A DNA stretch of 64,000 nt from Devosia sp. Its GTDB lineage: Bacteria; Pseudomonadota; Alphaproteobacteria; Rhizobiales; Devosiaceae. Positions 17,525-26,618 of the stretch are shown piece by piece (the stretch's first letter is position 1; each line of letters starts with the position of its first letter). The position numbers and the translations under genes were made by a program. Under the pieces are notes generated by a model. The model was not told the DNA's origin. It saw only the letters and a list, made by a program, of their open reading frames with translations, and did no database searches. The stretch spans positions 1 to 64,000 of the forward strand of contig NZ_JAFKHE010000025.1 in assembly GCF_017307495.1 (NCBI RefSeq). Direction: 5' to 3'.

Positions 17525-18717
17525 CCGACACCGCGTCCACCCTTCCACCACCCGTTGCCGCTCCCCGCTGGCAGCGTGTCGCCTGGTTGCTCCTGCCGCT
17601 CGTGCTCTTGCTTGCGGCAGTTGCCTGGATCGTGGCGGCAGATCCGCTGAGGAGCCTCAACAACGGCGCGCCGCCCGTCGAAGCGTTGACTTACGAGCGC
17701 ACGATTCTCGACGGCTCCGGTATTCGCGTCCTCGTGCGCGGGGGAGGTTCCGAGCCGATGTCGATCGCGCAAGTCCAGGTCGATGACGCCTACTGGACCT
17801 TCACCCAGGATCCGGCCGGACCGCTGTCGCGCGGCTCGACCGCGTGGATCGCGCTTCCCTATCCGTGGGTGGTGGGCGAAGCCCATGCCATCAACATCGT
17901 GACCAGTACCGGCACCACGTTCGAGCACGAAATTCCGGTCGCCGTGGCAACGCCCCAACCAAGCGCGGCGGGCCTTACGGCCCAGGCCCTGATCGGTGCG
18001 ATCGTGGGCATCCTGCCGGTGGCAGTCGGCCTCATGTTCTATCCGGCGCTGCGCGGCGTTGGCCGACCGGGCATGAATTTCCTGCTCGCCTTGACGATTG
18101 GCCTGCTCGCCTTCCTGCTCGTCGACATGGGCTCAGAGGCGCTGGAGCTTGCCGGCGAATCGGCCGCCCTGTTCCAGGGCCCGGCGCTGGTGGTGCTCGC
18201 CGCGCTCGCGAGCTTCCTCGTCCTCATGGCGATTGGCCGCTGGCGCGGCACGCCGCAGGGCCTTGCGCTGTCCTTCTTCATCGCGCTTGGCATCGGGCTC
18301 CACAATCTCGGCGAAGGGCTGGCCATCGGCGCCGCCTTTGCCGCGGGCTCGGCCGGGCTCGGCACCTTCCTCGTGCTCGGCTTTGCCGTGCACAACATCA
18401 CCGAAGGTATCGGCATCGCCGCGCCCATCCTCAAGGAGCGCCCGCCGCTCTGGAGCTTTGTCGCCCTGACCGTGGTGGCCGGCGCCCCTGCGGTGATCGG
18501 CATGTGGCTCGGCAGCCTTGCGGTCGCCCCGCAATGGTCGGCGCTCGCGCTCGCAGTCGGCGCCGGCGCGATCTTGCAGGTGATCGTCGAAGTCGGCGCC
18601 TACCTGCTGCGCTCCAACAAGGGCGCAGCCTCGACCTGGCTGTCGCCGGCGGCACTTGGCGGCCTGCTCACGGGCGTTGCTTTCATGTATGCGACGGCTG
18701 CCCTGATCAAGATCTAG
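17521..18717 (+). CDS. ZIP-family metal permease with N-terminal periplasmic domain
   Basis: 398 residues. After one N-terminal helix (about 20-40) comes a ~110-residue soluble periplasmic domain, then about eight helices of the ZIP fold. The metal-site helices carry HNLGEG (His261) and HNITEG (His291), the classic HNxxEG signature. It moves divalent cations such as Zn, Fe or Mn towards the cytoplasm. The extra domain before the ZIP core is unusual and could dock the adjacent multicopper oxidase. ATGA overlap with that oxidase gene. Confidence 0.88.
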   Translation: MTDTASTLPPPVAAPRWQRVAWLLLPLVLLLAAVAWIVAADPLRSLNNGAPPVEALTYERTILDGSGIRVLVRGGGSEPMSIAQVQVDDAYWTFTQDPAGPLSRGSTAWIALPYPWVVGEAHAINIVTSTGTTFEHEIPVAVATPQPSAAGLTAQALIGAIVGILPVAVGLMFYPALRGVGRPGMNFLLALTIGLLAFLLVDMGSEALELAGESAALFQGPALVVLAALASFLVLMAIGRWRGTPQGLALSFFIALGIGLHNLGEGLAIGAAFAAGSAGLGTFLVLGFAVHNITEGIGIAAPILKERPPLWSFVALTVVAGAPAVIGMWLGSLAVAPQWSALALAVGAGAILQVIVEVGAYLLRSNKGAASTWLSPAALGGLLTGVAFMYATAALIKI

Positions 18718-19375
18718 GTCTAGAGACCAAGGATCGCCTCTCGAACGTTGAGTCCGGAGAGAGCCTGTGTGCGGTGGTGACCGTCAATCGCAATCTGCGT
18801 GGCAGGAGAATATCCCAACTGCCTTGGGGGCTTGCCCGTCCAAGTAGTGCTGGCAGGCTCTGGTCCAGGCGCAACACATGCACGGTCGGAAGTGGGCCTT
18901 CCGTGTCGCCCATTGTTCGGGCCTCAGCGCTTTCGACGGCTGAAACCGGGTGGAGCGTTGCCCAAAGAAACGACTCGTGTCGGCCATGGCGAACGCTCCT
19001 GCCGATGATGTTGCCTGATAGCACCACTTGCCCGGAATTGAGGATCAACGGCGATCCCGCGATCTCAGCACCCAGCGACCGCACGAGCTCGAGTTCGGCG
19101 GCCGATGCTCCTCCTGCACCTAGGGCATGAACCGCTCTCTCGTACCGCCCGGCATACTTGTCCTTCCGGTACCTGGCAAAGTGGGGCGTTTCCACGAGGC
19201 GAGCACGGCTATCGCGCCATCCTGCAGTGGTCGGGTGCGACAGAAGATAGGCGTCCATGATCTTGCGCAGTCGCGAGCGCTCATGGGGCGTCGCTCGGGC
19301 AACCTCGAGAAGTTGGCCGTCCCTTCGTGAGGGGAACATTTCCCCCTGCAATGCGCCGAAAGCGTCCGGTTCCAT
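18707..19375 (-). CDS. Putative ADP-ribosyltransferase-like protein under a CueR-type promoter
   Basis: 222 residues from ATG 19375; an upstream in-frame extension has odd composition and crosses the promoter. The N-terminal half is helical and basic (RKIMDAYLLSH...). The C-terminal half resembles an ART fold: GRSVRHGRHESFLWATLHPVSAVESAE is like the STS-containing strand and helix, and QGSWDILLPRRLRLTV is like the xxEILLPxxxxxxV strand, but the classic ExE is not clear. The catalytic state is uncertain. It has its own CueR-type promoter 20 bp upstream and ends convergently with the ZIP gene (11-bp overlap). Confidence 0.55.
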   Translation of the reverse strand: MEPDAFGALQGEMFPSRRDGQLLEVARATPHERSRLRKIMDAYLLSHPTTAGWRDSRARLVETPHFARYRKDKYAGRYERAVHALGAGGASAAELELVRSLGAEIAGSPLILNSGQVVLSGNIIGRSVRHGRHESFLWATLHPVSAVESAEARTMGDTEGPLPTVHVLRLDQSLPALLGRASPQGSWDILLPRRLRLTVTTAHRLSPDSTFERRSLVSRPRS

Positions 19376-19394
19376 CAAGACCCTCGAGCTCCCC

Positions 19395-19425
19395 GCTGTA
19401 GGGGTTGCCACTGTTGGAAGGTCAA
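19395..19425 (-). promoter_or_regulatory. CueR-type promoter for the ADP-ribosyltransferase-like gene
   Basis: On the minus strand: -35 TTGACC (19425-19420), a 19-bp spacer containing the CCTTCC half-site, and -10 TACAGC (19400-19395). The long spacer and CCTTCC motif at the -35 match MerR-family copper promoters. The right half-site (GGCAAC) is degenerate compared with the copA site. Confidence 0.65.
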
Positions 19426-19439
19426 GACCCCTGCAGCGG

Positions 19440-19889
19440 TTATGCATCTGGCTTCGGACGTGGCCAGAGTATGATGAGGACCCCGAGCACCAGGAAGGTG
19501 TCGGCCAGATTGAAGATCGGCAGCTGCCAGTCTGATACTCGAATCGCGACAAAGTCGGTGACGCGGCCCTGGAGCCAGCGATCAGCAAGGTTCCCAGTTC
19601 CTCCAGCGCTGACGACGGCGGCGCCCAGGGCTATTGACCCGCTTCGCGGCGCGAACCACCACCCGAAGATTGCGACGAAGACAACTACGCCGGCGACGAG
19701 CCAGGTCGCAGACCCGGCAGGCAGCAGACCGAAGGTCGATCCCTCATTGAAACGCAGACGAAGGGCAAGGAAGGGACCCAATTCCAGATCGGAGGCACGA
19801 AGCCCCCAGCGTGCCAGAGCCTTCGCACCGAGGTCGCTAGCAACCAGCAAGAAGGCCAGAAGCACCAATCCAGCGCGCGCGGGTGTCAT
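19440..19889 (-). CDS. lspA: Signal peptidase II (lipoprotein signal peptidase)
   Basis: 149 residues with four transmembrane helices. The LspA blocks are present: RFNEGSTFG (residues 47-54), GGTGNLADR (96-104) and PIFNLAD (124-130), with the catalytic Asp pair at 103 and 130. It cleaves prolipoproteins at the lipobox Cys. It is the third gene of the copA-cueR-lspA operon, 21 bp after cueR, so it is probably a copper-inducible accessory copy rather than the housekeeping one. The start ATG 19889 lacks a strong ribosome site. Confidence 0.9.
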   Translation of the reverse strand: MTPARAGLVLLAFLLVASDLGAKALARWGLRASDLELGPFLALRLRFNEGSTFGLLPAGSATWLVAGVVVFVAIFGWWFAPRSGSIALGAAVVSAGGTGNLADRWLQGRVTDFVAIRVSDWQLPIFNLADTFLVLGVLIILWPRPKPDA

Positions 19890-19910
19890 GGCCGTGGGTG
19901 CCGCGAAACG

Positions 19911-20378
19911 CTAGGCCTGCCCGGCGGCGATGGGATCGGTGCCGACAACGCCGAACCGAGGAAGGCGTGCTTTCGGGGCCGGGGTGACGGCTGCTTCCGC
20001 GAATTCCTCGATGATGGGGCAGTCGGGGCGATCGTCACCGTTGCAGTGATCGGCGAGATGCCGAAGCGTGTGGCTCATGGCCTGCAGCGCTCGTGCCTTT
20101 TCTTCTAGTGCTTCGATGTGTTGCAGGGCGATGGCCTTGACGTCCGCGCTTGCGCGCGAGCGATCCCGCCACAGCGCAAGCAGGTCGGCCATCTGGTCGA
20201 CGGAAAAGCCCAGGTCCCGCGCACGGCTTATGAACTGCAGGGTGTGCACCTCCTTATCCGAATAGACGCGGTAGCCGGACTCGGTGCGAAGAGGCTGGGT
20301 GATCAGGCCGATGGACTCGTAGTAGCGGATCATCTTGGTCGACACGCCACTGGCTTTCGATGCTTGACCGATGTTCAT
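19911..20378 (-). CDS. cueR: CueR-type Cu(I)-responsive MerR-family activator
   Basis: 155 residues. The N-terminal winged HTH ([25 protein letters not shown]) and long dimer helix are followed by a metal loop, [11 protein letters not shown]. Cys112, Cys120 and Ser77 fall at the same numbers as in E. coli CueR, predicting a linear Cu(I)/Ag(I)/Au(I) site. The C-terminus is ~20 residues longer than usual. It likely controls the three CCTTCC-bearing promoters in this window. ATGA overlap with copA places it in the operon it regulates. Confidence 0.94.
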   Translation of the reverse strand: MNIGQASKASGVSTKMIRYYESIGLITQPLRTESGYRVYSDKEVHTLQFISRARDLGFSVDQMADLLALWRDRSRASADVKAIALQHIEALEEKARALQAMSHTLRHLADHCNGDDRPDCPIIEEFAEAAVTPAPKARLPRFGVVGTDPIAAGQA

Positions 20379-22936
20379 GATGCAGGCTCCAGAATCTCGA
20401 GGTTGCGGATCGAGGCGCGCTCGGCGTGCACCGAGTTGCCATGGGCAAGCGGGGGAGCAAAGCGGCGCAGGCGCAGCGCGTTGCCCAGCACGAAGACGCT
20501 GGAGAGCGCCATCGCCCCGGCCGCCAGCACGGGTGACAGCAGCGTGCCGCTGATGGGGTACAGAACCCCCGCGGCCACCGGGATCAAGGTGACGTTGTAG
20601 GCGAAGGCCCAGAACAGGTTCTGCTTGATGTTGCCGATCGTCGCCTTGGAAACGGCGATGGCATTGACCACGCCACGCAGGTCGCCGGACATGAGTACGA
20701 CGTCCGCGCTTTCGATGGCGATGTCCGTCCCGGTGCCGACCGCGAGGCCGACATCGGCCTCAGCCAGGGCAGGCGCATCGTTGATGCCGTCGCCGACAAA
20801 CGCAATCTTCCGGTCGGCTCCCCGCAGCGACTTGACGGCGTCGACCTTGCCGTCGGGCAGCACTTCGGCGACGACCTCGTCGATGCCCAGACGCTTCGCG
20901 ACCGCGCGGGCGGTGCGGGAATTGTCGCCGGTGATCATCGCGACCCTGAGCCCGAGGTCGTGCAGCGACCGGATAGCCTCGGGCGAAGTGTCCCGGATAG
21001 GATCCGAGACGGCGATGATCACGGCCAGTTCCCCGTCCACGGCGGCGTAGAGCGGTGACTTGCCTTCGTCGGCCAGGCGGCCCGCTGTTTCGTTGAACTC
21101 GGCCACGTCGATCCCCGCCTTTGCCATCGCCCGGTCGGCGCCGACGAGGACGCGGCGGCCGGCCACAGTTCCGACGACCCCAAACCCGGGATCGGCCTCG
21201 AATGCCGTGACGTTGGCAAGCGACAGGCCCTCCTCCGTTGCTGCGGAGACGATGGCTTGCGCGACGGGGTGCTCGGACTTGGCTTCGACGCTCGCCACCA
21301 GGGCCAGAACCTCGTTGCGGTCGTAGCCGGCACGGACGACAAGGTCGGTGAGCTCGGGCTTGCCCTTGGTCAGTGTGCCCGTCTTGTCGAAAGCCACGAC
21401 TTCCGCCGATCGCAGCGTCTGCAACGCTTCGCCCTTGCGGAAGAGGATTCCGAGCTCGGCCGCCCGGCCTGTGCCAACCATGATCGACGTCGGCGTCGCC
21501 AGACCCATGGCGCACGGGCAGGCGATGATGAGCACCGCGACCGCGTTCACCAGCGCAAAGGTCACGGCAGGCGACGGACCGAAAACGAACCAGGCGGCGA
21601 AGGTCAGCGCAGCCGCGGCCATCACGGCAGGCACGAACCAGGCGGTGACCTTGTCGACGAGGGCCTGGATGGGAAGCTTGGAGCCCTGCGCGGCCTCGAC
21701 CATGCGGATGATCTGGGCGAGCACCGTGTCGGCACCCACCTTGGTGGCCGCGAACGTGAAGGCGCCGGTGCGATTGATCGTGCCACCGACAACCTCGGCG
21801 CCGGCGAGCTTGCGCACCGGGACAGGCTCGCCGGTTATCATGGATTGGTCGACATAGGACTCTCCATCGACCACCACCCCATCCACCGGGACGCGTTCGC
21901 CGGGACGGACTTCGATCCGGTCGCCGACAACGACCTGCTCCAGTTGAAGTTCGGCGGCGACGCCATCGCGGATGACACGCGCGGTCTTGGGCTGGAGGCC
22001 GATCAAACGCCTGATGGCCTGGCTCGTCCGCCCCTTGGCGCGGGCCTCCAGATAGCGGCCCAGCAGGATCAAGGTCACGATGACGGCCGCCGCCTCGTAG
22101 TAGACATACCCCGTGCCGGGCGGCAGCACGGAAGGCAGGAACGTCGAAACGACCGAGTAGCCCCAGGCTGCGCTGGTTCCCAACACGACGAGGGAGTTCA
22201 TGTCCGGCGCCCCGCGCAGGAGGTTGGGAACGCCCTTTGTGAAGAAGCGCAGGCCGGGCCCGAACAACACCACCGTCGCCAAAGCGAACTGGACGTAGAG
22301 GTTGTTGGCCATGCCAATGTTGGTCATGACCCAGGTGTGGATCGCGGGGACATAGTGCGAGCCCATCTCCAGCACGAACAGCGGGATCGTCAGAACCGCG
22401 GCAAGCGCGAAGCTGTTACGCAGGCGTACAATCTCGGCGGCGCGCCGCCGATCCCCCTCGTCTGCTCTCGTGGTCGCGACCGGCACGACAACTTCGTAGC
22501 CCGTCGCCCGAACAGCCTGCTCGAGCCTGGCCCGCGTGACGCTGCCCGCTGGGAAGCTGACGGCCGCGCGTTCGGTCGCGAGGTTGACGACGGCTGAGCT
22601 GACGCCGGGGACAGCGGCCAGCGCCTTCTCGATTCGCACCACGCACGAAGCGCAGGTCATGCCCTCGATCTGCAGCTCGACCAGATCGGAGCGCGCAGAA
22701 TAGCCCGCCTTCTCGATCGCCGCGACCACCGATCGGGGGTCGAGCTCCTTGGCGAAGGCAACAGTTGCCTTCTCGGTGGCGAGGTTCACGTTGGCGGATG
22801 CCACGCCGGGCACTGCACGGATCGCCCTCTCGACGCGCGCGACGCAAGAGGCGCAGGTCATGCCCTCGATCTGGAAATCGGCGACGGTGTGCGCCGCGGC
22901 TGCGGCAGGCTCCTGCAGGGCAAATTCGGATGACAT
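20375..22936 (-). CDS. copA: Cu(I)-exporting P1B-type ATPase
   Basis: 853 residues with two N-terminal heavy-metal-associated domains (GMTCASC with Cys28/31 and Cys95/98), eight membrane helices, the transmembrane CPC motif (473-475), the phosphorylated Asp517 in DKTGTLT, and the [18 protein letters not shown] hinge. This is a standard P1B-1 copper exporter of the inner membrane, pumping Cu(I) to the periplasm. It is the first gene of copA-cueR-lspA and starts 32 bp after a CueR promoter -10. Confidence 0.97.
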   Translation of the reverse strand: MSSEFALQEPAAAAAHTVADFQIEGMTCASCVARVERAIRAVPGVASANVNLATEKATVAFAKELDPRSVVAAIEKAGYSARSDLVELQIEGMTCASCVVRIEKALAAVPGVSSAVVNLATERAAVSFPAGSVTRARLEQAVRATGYEVVVPVATTRADEGDRRRAAEIVRLRNSFALAAVLTIPLFVLEMGSHYVPAIHTWVMTNIGMANNLYVQFALATVVLFGPGLRFFTKGVPNLLRGAPDMNSLVVLGTSAAWGYSVVSTFLPSVLPPGTGYVYYEAAAVIVTLILLGRYLEARAKGRTSQAIRRLIGLQPKTARVIRDGVAAELQLEQVVVGDRIEVRPGERVPVDGVVVDGESYVDQSMITGEPVPVRKLAGAEVVGGTINRTGAFTFAATKVGADTVLAQIIRMVEAAQGSKLPIQALVDKVTAWFVPAVMAAAALTFAAWFVFGPSPAVTFALVNAVAVLIIACPCAMGLATPTSIMVGTGRAAELGILFRKGEALQTLRSAEVVAFDKTGTLTKGKPELTDLVVRAGYDRNEVLALVASVEAKSEHPVAQAIVSAATEEGLSLANVTAFEADPGFGVVGTVAGRRVLVGADRAMAKAGIDVAEFNETAGRLADEGKSPLYAAVDGELAVIIAVSDPIRDTSPEAIRSLHDLGLRVAMITGDNSRTARAVAKRLGIDEVVAEVLPDGKVDAVKSLRGADRKIAFVGDGINDAPALAEADVGLAVGTGTDIAIESADVVLMSGDLRGVVNAIAVSKATIGNIKQNLFWAFAYNVTLIPVAAGVLYPISGTLLSPVLAAGAMALSSVFVLGNALRLRRFAPPLAHGNSVHAERASIRNLEILEPAS

Positions 22937-22967
22937 GGTCGAGCAGTCCTCAGTTCAACTGCTCAAA

Positions 22968-22998
22968 TAAGTAATCCTTCCAACGATGGGAAGGTCAA
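22968..22998 (-). promoter_or_regulatory. CueR operator/promoter of copA
   Basis: On the minus strand: -35 TTGACC (22998-22993), 19-bp spacer, -10 TACTTA (22973-22968). CCTTCC-N7-GGAAGG (22976-22994) is a perfect dyad, the hallmark of CueR sites. The -35 overlaps the TGA stop of the upstream tetR gene. Confidence 0.85.
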
Positions 22999-23543
22999 GG
23001 GCTCGTCGCTCGATTCACGATCAGCCTCCCGACGCCCAGGTCCACGAGCCGGCGAAACGTGTCGGCGACCTCGGACGCGCGCTCTATGGCGCCGGCCTCT
23101 ATCCAGCTCCGGATCCCCGCGATGAGGGCCCCGCTCAGCATCGCGGCGCGGAGACGATGGCTGTGATCCCGACCCAATTCGTCGGCGACCATCTCCTCGA
23201 CGATCGACTGGAACTCCACCTCCGCCAATCGTCCGCCGCTTCCGCTCAGAAGTGCGCGATAGAGCCCGCTGTGCGACCTCGCATGCACCAGCAGCGGGTC
23301 GACAAAGCTCCAGGGACGGCCGCTCACGCCGCGCAGAACGGTGCTCAGGTCATCGCGCAGCCTGCCAAAACCGAACTTCAGAAGCTCGTCCTTGGACTTG
23401 AAGTGCGCGTAGAAGGTCGTGCGGCCGACATCGGCGGCATCAATGATGTCCTGCACCGAGATCGCATCGTAGCCGCGCTCGACGATCAGGGCGACGAATG
23501 CCGAATAGAGCGCTTCCCGGGTCTTGCGAACACGGCGATCCAT
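22995..23543 (-). CDS. TetR-family transcriptional regulator
   Basis: 182 residues. The N-terminal HTH is SVQDIIDAADVGRTTFYAHFKSKDELL; the C-terminal half is an unclassified ligand-binding helical domain with a TetR_C-like RALLSGSGG region. ATG 23543 fits the family; an in-frame upstream extension is not plausible. It is divergent from the membrane-protein gene at 23663 across a perfect inverted repeat (23609-23623), so it probably represses that gene and itself. The stop codon lies in the copA -35 element. Confidence 0.9.
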   Translation of the reverse strand: MDRRVRKTREALYSAFVALIVERGYDAISVQDIIDAADVGRTTFYAHFKSKDELLKFGFGRLRDDLSTVLRGVSGRPWSFVDPLLVHARSHSGLYRALLSGSGGRLAEVEFQSIVEEMVADELGRDHSHRLRAAMLSGALIAGIRSWIEAGAIERASEVADTFRRLVDLGVGRLIVNRATSP

Positions 23544-23608
23544 GATTCCGAACGCTCCTCCGCAGTCTGTTCCGAACCGAACGGCCGGCCATGGTCCAGC
23601 GCCGTTCC

Positions 23609-23623
23609 CGAACATAGTGTTCG
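23609..23623. promoter_or_regulatory. Inverted repeat, probable TetR operator
   Basis: CGAACATAGTGTTCG is a perfect 6-3-6 palindrome between the divergent tetR and 23663 genes. A related element, GAGAATAGTGTTCCC (24214-24228), occurs upstream of copZ. Confidence 0.6.
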
Positions 23624-23662
23624 CTACAGGCAACGTGTCCACTACTTTTTTGGAGCAGCATC

Positions 23663-24151
23663 ATGTCAGCGCAACGGCTCGCGCTCGTATCGATCACCAC
23701 CCTTGTCGCCACGCTCGTTACGACGGGAATCCACCACATCTTCCGGCTCGGACCAGGCCTCATCGTCCCAACCCTCATCGGCGTTGGATTGGCAATCGTC
23801 CTGTGGGTGCTCTACTCGAGGACGCGCAAGGCCGGTTTCCTCGTAGGCTACGGTGCCTTCACGGCCCTTGTCGTGTTCTGGTTCGGGATTCTGGACGGAT
23901 TTCTCGACCACGTCGTCAAGGCGGCGGGACTGGACAACATCACGTTCCTCGCCGGCGGTGACGCAGAGGTGGTCGCGCCGGCACTGCACCTGTGGTCGCA
24001 GGAGGCCAGCACTGCGTTCTACGAGGGCACGGGTATCCTCAGCGCCATACTGGCGTTGCTGACAGCGGTGGCGACGGTCGCGTTCATCTATGTTGAACTC
24101 CACAGCCGACCAGCGACCTCGCCTGAGGAAGGCCGACAGCGAAGCGCCTGA
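23663..24151 (+). CDS. Hypothetical four-helix membrane protein
   Basis: 162 residues with four predicted transmembrane helices (about 8-25, 33-50, 60-78, 122-143). A histidine pair (TTGIHHIFRLG) sits at the end of helix 1 and FLDHVVKAAGLDNI follows helix 3. No family is recognised. It is divergently arranged with tetR and lies 147 bp upstream of copZ, so it is probably induced when TetR releases the palindrome. Its role in metal or solvent stress is not established. Confidence 0.75.
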   Translation: MSAQRLALVSITTLVATLVTTGIHHIFRLGPGLIVPTLIGVGLAIVLWVLYSRTRKAGFLVGYGAFTALVVFWFGILDGFLDHVVKAAGLDNITFLAGGDAEVVAPALHLWSQEASTAFYEGTGILSAILALLTAVATVAFIYVELHSRPATSPEEGRQRSA

Positions 24152-24234
24152 TCTCGCTCACCCACCGTCTGCCGCCACACCGCGGGGGGACGATCCGCCG
24201 ACAGGGAATCGTCGAGAATAGTGTTCCCTACCCC

Positions 24235-24265
24235 TTGACCTTCCCACCGTTGGAAACTCCATCTT
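24235..24265 (+). promoter_or_regulatory. CueR-type promoter of copZ
   Basis: -35 TTGACC (24235-24240), 19-bp spacer with TTCC-N7-GGAA symmetry (24241-24255), and a weak -10 around 24260-24265. The first 13 bases (TTGACCTTCCCAC against TTGACCTTCCCAT) nearly match the copA promoter. Confidence 0.7.
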
Positions 24266-24298
24266 CCGGCTATCGCATCAACCAGAGGATGGAATCGA

Positions 24299-24499
24299 AT
24301 GCACGACTTCAAAGTCAGCGACATGACCTGCGGCCACTGCGTGGCGACCGTCGAGAAGGCGGTCAAAGGCGCGGATAGCTCGGCCAAGGTGAATATCGAC
24401 CTCGGCTCGCATGCCGTGAAGATCGAGAGCCAGAAGCCAGCCGCAGTATTCGCCAAGGCAATCGAAGAAGCCGGCTACACCGGCGAGCTTCGGAGTTGA
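24299..24499 (+). CDS. copZ: Copper chaperone, heavy-metal-associated domain
   Basis: 66 residues, a single ferredoxin-like HMA domain with MTCGHC (Cys11 and Cys14) as the Cu(I) ligand pair and the conserved AGYTGE end. It shuttles cytoplasmic Cu(I) to CopA or CueR. It is preceded by a CueR-type promoter and a half-match to the TetR palindrome, so it may respond to both regulators. AGAGGA lies upstream of ATG 24299. Confidence 0.94.
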   Translation: MHDFKVSDMTCGHCVATVEKAVKGADSSAKVNIDLGSHAVKIESQKPAAVFAKAIEEAGYTGELRS

Positions 24500-24733
24500 G
24501 CCCCAATGGCCCGGTGCCAATCGCCGGGTCACTTGACTGCCAACGGCCACAGATTACTGCTCAATCGACGTCGCTACGAGAGCAGCTGGAGAATGGATAT
24601 CGCTTCTCGATCAACAGTGGCGAGAAGTGTCCGATAGGAACCTGGGGACCGCGCTGTCGGGCCGTCCCTGCTCATCTGTCATGGCTGTCATCGCCCTGCA
24701 GGCGAACGTTGGCAATCGAACCTAGCGACGACT

Positions 24734-26326
24734 TCAGAGCCCGCCTGATCGCCAGATAGAACGCAACAGGCGAAACGTGAACCAGGCCGCGAGGCCGTAA
24801 CCCAGCGCCGCCAGAAGAGGCATGTCGCCATAGATGCGCGGACCGATGCTGTCCCGCATCAGAAGCGAGGCGGCAATGTAGAGTCCCAAGGTGATAAGCG
24901 CCAGGACTTGGCGATTGCTCGTGCGATTGAGATGCGCCTTGAGGCCGTCGATGCGCAGGCTCAGGCTGAGCCCCTCCCCTTCCCGATTGAGACGACGGAT
25001 CCACTCTCTCAGGACTGCTGGCAGATCCTGCATCGCGGTGACTGCGTCGATCTTCAGACGATCAAGCGAGTTCTCCCAATCGAGGTCCCCGGTTGCCGCC
25101 TTGAGGAACTTGGGGCCCTTCGCCTGCAAACCGGCTACGAGCGCGAACCCGGGGTCGAATACTCGCACTGCATGCTCCGCAAGGAACATCGCCCGCATCA
25201 GCACAACCAGATCGTAGGGTATGAGGACATTCTGGCTGCGCCCCAGTCGCGCGACACGCAGAAAAACCTCTGCAAGCGACCACTCCTTGAGCGGCAGCGC
25301 CGCATAGTCGGAAATGATCTCCGCCAGGTAACGTCGGAATTTGATCCTTTCAATTTCACCCCCGATGATACCGAGGTCGATGGCAGCGTCCAGTAACCAG
25401 TCGGCATCCTGGCGGATGAACGCAGCCGCGAACGCACCGAGGTTGCGCCGCGTGTCCCGATCCAGGAACCCGACCAGCCCGAAGTCGTGAAAGCATATCC
25501 GCCCCTCCGGCGTGATGAAGAGATTGCCAGGATGGGGATCGCCGTGAAAGACGCCGAGTACCAAGATCTGGTGGAGGTACAGATCGATGAAGTCCTGCGC
25601 CAGCTGCGAGCCCTGCGATTTGATCGCGGGATCGTCGATTCGGTATCCATGGCTGCGCTCCTGGACAAGGACGGTTTCGCTGATGAGGCCCTCGATCGCC
25701 CGCGGGACATACACGGTCGGCCAATCGGTGAAGGCGGAGGCGAACCGCGTTATGCTGCGCGCCTCACGCGCGAAATCCGTCTCGTTGCGTAGATTGGTCC
25801 AGATCTCCCTGATGACCAATTCGGGCTGGTAGTGACGCAGGCGCCGCGACATCGCACCGCCGATCTGCGCCAGCCATGCCAATGCGCGCATATCGCGTTC
25901 GATTTGCCGCTTGATGCCGAGGCGCCTGACCTTGACGACTACCTCCCGCCCATCGTGAAGGCGGGCAGCATGGACTTGGGCTATTGACGCGGCGGCGAGT
26001 GGCTTACGCTCGAATTCGGCAAACAGCTCCGCGAGCGGGCGTCCAAACGCGCGCTCGATCTCGCGGATCGCCTGTTCGGCCGGAAACGGCGCCACGTGTT
26101 CTTGGAGCGATTGGAGGGCAGCGATGTAGTCGTCGGGCAACATGTCCCGCCGCAGGCTGAGCGCCTGGCCAAACTTGATGAAGGTCGTCCCCAGCCGCGC
26201 CAATGAGAGGCAGAGCCGCTCCGCGGGCCGCACGCGGGACCGTGACAGATGGAGCCGATCGATCGCCAGCGCCCACCCAAGGCGAACAATCTCCAGGGCG
26301 ATCTGGAACAACCTTAGTAAGAGCAT
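24734..26326 (-). CDS. UbiB/ABC1-family atypical protein kinase
   Basis: 530 residues. Family marks are KFGQ (51-54), the Ala-rich loop AAAS (111-114), Lys132 in VVVKVRR, HGDPHPGN near 262 and DFGLVG near 282. Two C-terminal transmembrane helices (VLALITLGLYIAASLLM and LLAALGYGLAAWFTFRLL) anchor it in the inner membrane. UbiB proteins support ubiquinone biosynthesis through an ATPase-like activity. No other ubi gene is nearby, so this may be a paralogue linked to respiration under low oxygen. ATG 26326 follows GGAACAACC-type context weakly; a longer start at 26383 is possible. Confidence 0.9.
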   Translation of the reverse strand: MLLLRLFQIALEIVRLGWALAIDRLHLSRSRVRPAERLCLSLARLGTTFIKFGQALSLRRDMLPDDYIAALQSLQEHVAPFPAEQAIREIERAFGRPLAELFAEFERKPLAAASIAQVHAARLHDGREVVVKVRRLGIKRQIERDMRALAWLAQIGGAMSRRLRHYQPELVIREIWTNLRNETDFAREARSITRFASAFTDWPTVYVPRAIEGLISETVLVQERSHGYRIDDPAIKSQGSQLAQDFIDLYLHQILVLGVFHGDPHPGNLFITPEGRICFHDFGLVGFLDRDTRRNLGAFAAAFIRQDADWLLDAAIDLGIIGGEIERIKFRRYLAEIISDYAALPLKEWSLAEVFLRVARLGRSQNVLIPYDLVVLMRAMFLAEHAVRVFDPGFALVAGLQAKGPKFLKAATGDLDWENSLDRLKIDAVTAMQDLPAVLREWIRRLNREGEGLSLSLRIDGLKAHLNRTSNRQVLALITLGLYIAASLLMRDSIGPRIYGDMPLLAALGYGLAAWFTFRLLRSIWRSGGL

Positions 26327-26514
26327 GATCGGCCTCGCAGCGGCGCCGCGGCTCACTCCCGTCGACCACCCGGTTCGCGACAATGAAAGAGAGTATAGAC
26401 GCTCTCGGCTGAGAGTTTTTGATCCTAGGCAAGCGGCCCGGCCCGCTCATTCGACTTTCGGCGACCACGTCGCGCAGGTGCTCCGGGTCGATCAGGGTTC
26501 CGCAGCGAAAGGAC

Positions 26515-26530
26515 CTGTGATTCCTCACAG
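26515..26530. promoter_or_regulatory. CTGTGA-N4-TCACAG inverted repeat
   Basis: CTGTGATTCCTCACAG is a perfect 6-bp dyad with a 4-bp centre, the spacing used by FNR-family sites rather than the 6-bp centre of classical CRP sites. It lies between the divergent ubiB-like and GltD-like genes, 75 bp from the FNR-type box. Confidence 0.45.
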
Positions 26531-26604
26531 AACGACCAAGGTCCAAGCACGGGTGCCGTGCTCCTGACCGGCAGCGCCGTGCTCTCCACGACCCGCTTCA
26601 AGGT

Positions 26605-26618
26605 TTGATCAGGATCAA
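26605..26618 (+). promoter_or_regulatory. FixK/FNR-type box upstream of the pyruvate oxidation operon
   Basis: TTGATCAGGATCAA is a perfect TTGAT-N4-ATCAA dyad. If it acts at -41.5, transcription would begin near 26653, leaving a ~120-nt leader before the GltD-like gene and nifJ. Confidence 0.8.
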
